Below, one piece after another: positions 34,904 through 35,749 of a stretch of DNA of 35,749 nt. Location: the NCBI GenBank assembly GCA_026398935.1, contig JAPLRW010000227.1, positions 1 to 35,749 on the forward strand, given 5' to 3'. This stretch comes from Methylococcales bacterium (GTDB lineage Bacteria; Pseudomonadota; Gammaproteobacteria; Methylococcales; Methylomonadaceae). Numbering within the stretch: position 1 is the first letter of the stretch; every line of letters begins with the position of its first letter. A model generated the notes under the pieces. The model made no database searches. It had not been told where the DNA came from and saw only the letters and a program-made list of their open reading frames with translations. The translations under genes and the position numbers were made by a program.

Positions 34904-35749
34904 TTATCGCAATGCAGGTGATGAGGCGTCACAATCTTCCACTGGCGTGAGTTTTTGATTAAAACAGCCAGGGATACCTGTGCTTGTTTGTCCTGCACGC
35001 TCATTATTAGGGCAAATCGTATGTGAATTCCAGATAATAGCTGGATTCTTTGCGATAGACGTAACCCCATTCGTTGACGTCAGTGAAAATTGCGCCCCGC
35101 AAAGGTTAGCATTTTCAAAATTTACGCCATTTAAGTTTGCACCTGTAAATGAGGCAAATCTTAAATTGCCGCTTTGAAATGTTGCATTAGTCAGGTCTGC
35201 ACCATTAAAATCAGCAAAGCTAAAATTTGTGGTCGCGTTAGTGGTGTTCAGTAGGGACGCCGTGACTAAATTCGCATTAGTAAGGTCAAATCCGGACAAA
35301 ACCAGATTATCAAATCGAGCACCTATTGCTTTAATGCCCCGTAAATCACCTGACGCTAAGGCGGTAATGTCGATTCCGGGTCGAGTAAAGTCACAGCCGA
35401 CGAGGTTTTCTCCCGCAGCAGGGTGTAGACAATTGGGACCAAAAGAAGCTGTAGCATTCAAGCTATTGGCATTTTTAGGTATTTGAATAGATGTTTTACA
35501 GGGGGTATTGACAGGTGCCAAGTAATTAATTTCTATATATTTATTGGTACTATAATCCAAAGAAGTAGTAGGAACTGGCGTAGGCGTGAGATCATAGACG
35601 CTAACGGTACAAGGTGTTCCGGTTACACCAGCCGGACCCGTTGCTCCGGTAGCACCTGCTGGGCCTGTTGCCCCAGTCAGACCCGTCGCTCCGGTAGCAC
35701 CTGCTGGGCCTGTTGCCCCAGTCAGACCCGTCGCTCCGGTAGCACCTGC
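34904..35749 (-). CDS. Collagen-like / pentapeptide-repeat protein, 5' end outside window
   Basis: The frame is open to the right edge, so the N-terminus is missing; 281 residues are visible. The first 45 or so are Gly-X-Y triplets of collagen type ([15 protein letters not shown] units). A spacer with a possible TTG restart at 35560 follows. Then comes a right-handed pentapeptide-repeat stretch ([34 protein letters not shown]). The tail contains several cysteines. The Gly-X-Y part suggests a surface or exported fibrous protein, but the signal peptide would be outside the window. Function is unknown. There is no visible link to nitrate use. Confidence 0.8.
   Translation of the reverse strand, partial: AGATGATGLTGATGPAGATGATGLTGATGPAGATGATGPAGVTGTPCTVSVYDLTPTPVPTTSLDYSTNKYIEINYLAPVNTPCKTSIQIPKNANSLNATASFGPNCLHPAAGENLVGCDFTRPGIDITALASGDLRGIKAIGARFDNLVLSGFDLTNANLVTASLLNTTNATTNFSFADFNGADLTNATFQSGNLRFASFTGANLNGVNFENANLCGAQFSLTSTNGVTSIAKNPAIIWNSHTICPNNERAGQTSTGIPGCFNQKLTPVEDCDASSPALR
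35643..35749. repeat. 45-bp tandem repeats coding Gly-X-Y units
   Basis: Units of 45 bases start at 35643 and 35688 and a third is cut by the edge at 35733; the visible copies are identical. Each codes for 15 residues (five Gly-X-Y triplets). Exact copies point to recent expansion, and copy number probably varies between strains. Confidence 0.9.

Noticed and set aside
35643-35749. CRISPR array
   Set aside because: The repeats are directly adjacent without unique spacers and code for Gly-X-Y triplets in frame.

Overview
The window looks like a chromosomal piece of a Gram-negative, AT-leaning proteobacterium. An NAD-dependent molybdenum formate dehydrogenase, a very large FAD/Fe-S oxidase and a complete nitrate assimilation block lie together. 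This fits a methylotroph, and I would guess a gammaproteobacterial methanotroph (Methylococcales). That placement is inference from gene content and was not tested by alignment.

Left part (1-12.5 kb). A 1305-residue FAD-oxidase/Fe-S/CCG-domain fusion is read leftward from about 4.3 kb. Diverging from it is a formate dehydrogenase operon, fdsG-fdsB-fdsA-fdhD-fdsD (4890-10871). Its genes overlap or are closely spaced and it ends in a clear hairpin terminator. A leftward GNAT-nitrilase fusion gene and a small lysine-rich protein gene follow.

Middle part (13-31 kb). Everything is read leftward. In transcription order: nrtA-nrtB-nrtCD (ABC nitrate uptake), an outer-membrane porin, a NarK-type nitrate transporter, a cupin, a PP2C-phosphatase/kinase fusion, nirB-nirD (nitrite reductase), a PhzF-like enzyme, a flavin reductase and nasA (nitrate reductase). 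Together they carry nitrate across both membranes and reduce it to nitrite and then ammonium. Three sigma-54-type promoters (before nrtA, narK and nirB) and several NtrC-like half sites suggest nitrogen control. The nrtA leader also carries two small hairpins with six-base loops (A at 1, G at 4) followed by a long hairpin and nine U's. This is the layout of an ANTAR-protein (NasR/NasT) antitermination leader.

Right part (31-35.7 kb). A membrane Ser/Thr kinase with a PEGA-like domain and an SbmA/YddA-like ABC protein come next. In the ABC protein every ATPase motif is altered. A roughly 580-base gap holds remnants of a decayed element that is also present near 4.4 kb. The last gene encodes collagen-like Gly-X-Y repeats followed by pentapeptide repeats and runs off the right edge.
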